From: Kibdelosporangium sp. MJ126-NF4
GTDB lineage: Bacteria > Actinomycetota > Actinomycetes > Mycobacteriales > Pseudonocardiaceae
Length of the DNA stretch: 64,000 bases
Reading direction: 5' to 3'
NCBI RefSeq assembly: GCF_000826545.1
Contig: NZ_CDME01000002.1
Location: forward strand, 1,311,187 to 1,375,186
Below, piece by piece: positions 61,449 through 64,000 of this stretch; the first letter of the stretch is position 1; each line of letters opens with the position of its first letter. The notes under the pieces were generated by a model. It saw only the letters and a program-made list of their open reading frames with translations, did no database searches and was not told the DNA's origin. The position numbers were made by a program, and so were the translations under genes.

Positions 61449-62444
61449 GTGGCAACGCTCAAGGACGTGGCTGAACTGGCCGGGGTGTCCGTCAAAACGG
61501 TGTCCAACGTCGTGAACGGGTACTCCTTCGTCAAGCCGGAGAACGAGCGCAGAGTCCGCGAGGCGTTGGCCGCGACCGGCTACAAGCCCAACGTCGGCGC
61601 CCGCAACCTGCGCCGCGGCCGGACGGGCTTCATCGCGCTGATGGTCCCGGAGCTGAGCATCCCGTACTTCGGGGAGCTCGCGGGCGGGGTGATCACCGCG
61701 GCGCACACGCACGACTGGAGCGTGCTGATCGAGCAGACCCACGGCCTGCGCGATCCCGAGGTCTCCACGCTGGCCTCACTGGGGCCGCACATGGTCGACG
61801 GCGCGATCATCAGCCCGGAGGCGCTGCACACGCAGGACTTCACCCGCAATCCCACCGACGTGCCGATGGTGCTGCTCGGCGAGCACTCACTGGACGTGCC
61901 GATCGACCACGTGGGCATCGACAACGTGCAGGCGGCCCGGATCGCGGTCCGGCACCTGGTCGACCTCGGCCGGACCAGGATCGCCGTCGTCGGCCAGAAC
62001 CCCAACCGAGGCACCGCGGCTCAACGGCTCGCGGGCTACCACTCCGCGCTCGCCGACGCCGGGCTGCCCAGCCCACCCGACTACATCGCACCGGCCGCGC
62101 GGTACCACCACCGCGACGGCGCCGAGGCCATGGCACGCCTGCTGGCACTACCCGAACCGCCGGACGCCGTGTTCTGCTTCAACGACATGCTCGCGCACGG
62201 TGCCGTCCGCGCCGCCGCCGAACGCGGCTACCAGGTGCCAGGGGACATCGCCGTGGTCGGCTTCGACAACACCGAGCACAGCGCGTACAGCCTGCCCTCG
62301 CTGACGACCATCGCCCCGGACAAGGCCGCGCTGGCCAAGGCCGCCGTGGATCTCGTACACGAACGGGCGAGCGGCGACGTCAGTCCCGTGCGGGACGTGC
62401 AGATCCCCTTTACGCTCCAGGTCCGTGAAAGCACCGCGGGTTAG
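61449..62444 (+). CDS. LacI-family repressor of the sugar operon
   Basis: 331 residues. The N-terminal DNA-binding domain is canonical (ATLKDVAELAGVSVKTVSNV, VNGYSFVKPENERRVREALA, TGYKPN). The rest is a periplasmic-binding-protein-like domain (GFIALMVPELSIPYFGELAG, PDAVFCFNDMLAHGAVRAAA, DIAVVGFDNTEHSAYSLPSL). It surely binds the palindrome at 61407-61418 and represses the divergent transporter/GH2 operon until a sugar is bound. Confidence 0.95.
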   Translation: MATLKDVAELAGVSVKTVSNVVNGYSFVKPENERRVREALAATGYKPNVGARNLRRGRTGFIALMVPELSIPYFGELAGGVITAAHTHDWSVLIEQTHGLRDPEVSTLASLGPHMVDGAIISPEALHTQDFTRNPTDVPMVLLGEHSLDVPIDHVGIDNVQAARIAVRHLVDLGRTRIAVVGQNPNRGTAAQRLAGYHSALADAGLPSPPDYIAPAARYHHRDGAEAMARLLALPEPPDAVFCFNDMLAHGAVRAAAERGYQVPGDIAVVGFDNTEHSAYSLPSLTTIAPDKAALAKAAVDLVHERASGDVSPVRDVQIPFTLQVRESTAG

Positions 62445-62464
62445 CCCTGGTAATGTGGCCACAG

Positions 62465-62608
62465 CGGAGGGGAGTACCCACCCGGTCGAGATTCGTCAAT
62501 ACGGCGCCCCCAGTGGTGACCCGGTCTCGGCGCCACAGAGCGTTGACGCGAACAGGGTCGACGTGAGCAGTGTGGTTGGGGAGACCTCCGGTTCACTCGA
62601 AGAACCGG
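62465..62608 (+). promoter_or_regulatory. Probable yybP-ykoY (manganese) riboswitch
   Basis: The 5' leader holds GGGGAGTA (62469-62476) and CGTCAATACGG (62494-62504), the two conserved loops of this aptamer. CGGAGG (62465-62470) pairs with CCTCCG (62585-62590) to close P1. CCGGTTC (62588-62594) can instead pair with GAACCGG (62602-62608), which overlaps P1 and covers the start of the ribosome site (GGAAGGG, 62607-62613). Mn2+ binding would favour P1 and so free the site. A TAATGT -10 (62451-62456) lies upstream. The downstream gene is a small lipoprotein, not a known Mn exporter. Confidence 0.65.
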
Positions 62609-62619
62609 AAGGGATTCGC

Positions 62620-63027
62620 ATGCGTTCCACGAAGCGGCTGCTGACAGGTGTCCTCGGCGGCGGTGCGTTGGTCATCGCGCTGACCGGCTGTGACGCGGTC
62701 AAGGGTGCCCAGCAGGCTGCGGAAGGTGCCAGCAACGCGGCCTCCACCGTGCAGGTGTGTGCCGAGGCGCTGAAGATCGCCGCCTTCAACCCGGACACCG
62801 CGAACCCCGAGGCCGCCGCCCAGGGCGCGAAGGACGCGGGCCAGAAGCTGTCCGACCTGGCGGGCAAGGCCACGAACACCACGGTCAACCAGGCGCTCAC
62901 CGACCTCTCCACGACCTTCAAGGAGACCACGGCCACCGACGTGGTCAACGGCTCGACCAACTGGATCAAGACCAAGGCCGACCAGGTCGCCGCCCTCACC
63001 AAGGCCTGCACCTCGACCGGCGGCTGA
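62620..63027 (+). CDS. Small lipoprotein (spanin2-like family)
   Basis: 135 residues from an ATG 6-7 nt after GGAAGGG. Lipoprotein signal with lipobox ALTGC (Cys24). The mature part is helical, with VQVCAEALKIAAFNPD, a Cys near position 45, and a final Cys in LTKACTSTGG, so one disulphide is possible. Proteins of this kind are often labelled bacteriophage spanin2 family, though there is no phage context here. It is exported and lipid-anchored. Its expression seems to be controlled by the riboswitch upstream. Confidence 0.8.
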   Translation: MRSTKRLLTGVLGGGALVIALTGCDAVKGAQQAAEGASNAASTVQVCAEALKIAAFNPDTANPEAAAQGAKDAGQKLSDLAGKATNTTVNQALTDLSTTFKETTATDVVNGSTNWIKTKADQVAALTKACTSTGG

Positions 63028-63052
63028 CACGCGAAACCCCGGTGACCGCCGT

Positions 63053-63058
63053 TAGCCT
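63053..63058 (+). promoter_or_regulatory. Leaderless -10 element
   Basis: TAGCCT ends 6 nt before the GTG at 63065, with no ribosome site in between. Confidence 0.45.
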
Positions 63059-63064
63059 CACCGG

Positions 63065-63664
63065 GTGAGTTTCAACGCCTTCGCCAACCACGTACGCAAC
63101 CCGGCGCTGCCCTTCGGGCGCCGGGTGGTGGCGTTGCGTTGTTGTGTCCAGCTCTATCGGCCGATCGGGTATCACGCGACTCTCGGCTACCTGGCGATCC
63201 TGGCCGGGCCGTTCCAGCACGAAGAAGCGGCGCTGCTGCGTGCGCTCGACGCGTTGTCCGCGAGCCGCGCCAGCTGGCACGCCGATCTTGAGCAGTACGC
63301 CCAGGTCCGCCGCGTCGCCAAACGGAAGGGGCAGCGCAGTCCGCGCCCGCGTGACCCGAACCCCAACACGGGCCCGCACTACTGGTACGGCGCTCCTCAG
63401 AAGGCGGCCGCGTACGCGTTGCTGACGTGGCGCGGCCAGAACCACGGTGTGGTGAGCCGGTTCTCGTCGCTCGTGGATTCGTCACTGGCCGCAGACGGAG
63501 CACTCACACCAGCGCAGCGGGACAGGCTGGACTTCGAGGTCGACATGGTGCGACGCAGTATCCGCGCAGGTCTGTACAGCATCGACTACGCGGCCTACGG
63601 CTACGCGCGGGAGTTGCTGGTCGTCGCGCACCACCTGCGGATCGCGGCCGACTACAGCAGCTGA
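63065..63664 (+). CDS. Unknown protein
   Basis: 199 residues from a GTG. I recognise no named family. It is rich in His, Tyr and Trp, with segments RPIGYHATLGYLAILAGPFQ, GPHYWYGAPQKAAAYALLTW and SIDYAAYGYARELLVVAHHL. No signal peptide is clear and no strong membrane helix is seen. It converges with msrA, from which a hairpin separates it. The start is probably leaderless. Its presence as an open frame with strong GC bias at third positions supports it as a gene. Confidence 0.7.
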   Translation: MSFNAFANHVRNPALPFGRRVVALRCCVQLYRPIGYHATLGYLAILAGPFQHEEAALLRALDALSASRASWHADLEQYAQVRRVAKRKGQRSPRPRDPNPNTGPHYWYGAPQKAAAYALLTWRGQNHGVVSRFSSLVDSSLAADGALTPAQRDRLDFEVDMVRRSIRAGLYSIDYAAYGYARELLVVAHHLRIAADYSS

Positions 63665-63689
63665 GCGTGCACGCTGGACGCGTGCACGC
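63665..63689. terminator. Bidirectional hairpin terminator
   Basis: GCGTGCACGC (63665-63674) and an identical, self-complementary copy (63680-63689) pair across a 5-nt loop between convergent genes. Confidence 0.65.
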
Positions 63690-63700
63690 CTCGATGGTCA

Positions 63701-64000
63701 CTAGCTGGTCGTGAGCTTCCAGTCCGGCCGGATGTAGTGGCAGGTGTAGCCGTTCGGGTAGTGCTCCAGGTAGTCCTGGTGCTCCGGCTCGGCCTCCCAG
63801 AAGTCACCCAGCTGGCTGACCTCCGTCACCACCTTGCCCGGCCACAGTCCTGAGGCCTCCACGTCCGCGATGGTCTGCTCCGCCAGCTGCTTCTGCTCCT
63901 CGTCGGCGTAGAAGATCGCCGACCGGTAGCTGCTGCCGATGTCGTTGCCCTGGCGGTCGCGGGTTGTCGGGTCGTGGATCTGGAAGAAGAACTCCAGTAC
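63701..64000 (-). CDS. msrA: Peptide-methionine (S)-S-oxide reductase, C-terminal part
   Basis: The reverse strand reads 99 codons to a TAG at 63701-63703; the N-terminus with the catalytic Cys lies beyond the right edge. The segment [30 protein letters not shown] and the C-terminal [19 protein letters not shown] match MsrA. The enzyme repairs methionine-S-sulfoxide in proteins, using thioredoxin. The end TCHYIRPDW has the recycling-type Cys/aromatic tail of some MsrA proteins. Confidence 0.95.
   Translation of the reverse strand, partial: VLEFFFQIHDPTTRDRQGNDIGSSYRSAIFYADEEQKQLAEQTIADVEASGLWPGKVVTEVSQLGDFWEAEPEHQDYLEHYPNGYTCHYIRPDWKLTTS

Noticed and set aside
62425..62619. N-terminal extension of the lipoprotein frame
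   Set aside because: It would place 65 residues before the signal peptide and covers the riboswitch-like leader; the ATG at 62620 has its own ribosome site.
1..64000. CRISPR array, tRNA, rRNA, prophage or replication origin
   Set aside because: No regularly spaced repeats, tRNA-like cloverleaf or rRNA segments, phage structural genes or DnaA-box clusters were seen; the spanin2-like name of one lipoprotein has no phage context.

Overview
The window is high-GC DNA with strong GC preference at third codon positions, many GTG and TTG starts, ATGA/GTGA gene overlaps and leaderless promoters. It carries several actinobacterial hallmarks: a PknG-GlnX-GlnH signalling operon, DUF5703 and DUF5709 proteins, an F420-type luciferase-like oxidoreductase, an ANTAR protein and STAND regulators. 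This points to a soil actinomycete, most likely of the Pseudonocardiales; the genus is inferred, not proven. No rRNA, tRNA or CRISPR array was seen.

Layout. 1-13 kb: a truncated secreted subtilisin-like protease, remnants of a MarR and a TetR regulator, a beta-helix protein divergent from its TetR regulator across a clear operator, uppP with a histidine phosphatase, a run of metabolic genes, a secreted M15-like peptidase, and a quinone oxidoreductase divergent from a GlxA-type activator. 13.5-19 kb: an ANTAR-GAF protein converging on a two-gene TIR/STAND cassette. This cassette is a stand-alone TIR with an intact catalytic motif plus a 1239-residue TIR / HATPase / NB-ARC / TPR / cyclase-like protein whose own TIR has lost the glutamate. 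19-30 kb: an MFS exporter, then a tightly overlapped operon reading glnX-glnH-glnX-glnH-caspase-pknG-vWA-gntR. It looks like the GlnX/GlnH/PknG amino-acid sensor with duplicated input modules and a caspase-like protease inserted before the kinase.

30-44 kb: a CopD/CtaG-like membrane protein, DUF5709, a pair of PH-like proteins, a secreted M36 metalloprotease, a membrane patatin, an XRE regulator, a GAF protein, and a TetR / small membrane protein / nitrilase group. A membrane-protein plus XRE pair follows, behind a promoter bracketed by a 24-bp perfect inverted repeat. The XRE gene runs into the right end of a solo tnpB (IS1341-type) element at 44-45.4 kb. 45.5-54 kb: redox enzymes, a secreted type-B esterase, an acyl-CoA-dehydrogenase-like / LLM / CurA-like / HxlR operon, an erythromycin-esterase-like protein, VOC and DUF4186 proteins. 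54-62.4 kb: a sugar operon, ytfQRT-yjfF-like ABC transporter followed by a secreted GH2-LamG enzyme, divergent from a LacI repressor with a palindromic operator. 62.4-64 kb: a probable yybP-ykoY (Mn2+) riboswitch leading a small lipoprotein, an unknown protein, and the C-terminal part of msrA.

The strongest candidates for an undescribed system are the TIR/STAND cassette and the double-sensor caspase-PknG operon, which lie within 16 kb of each other. The riboswitch upstream of a lipoprotein rather than a recognisable manganese exporter is the best RNA-level finding.
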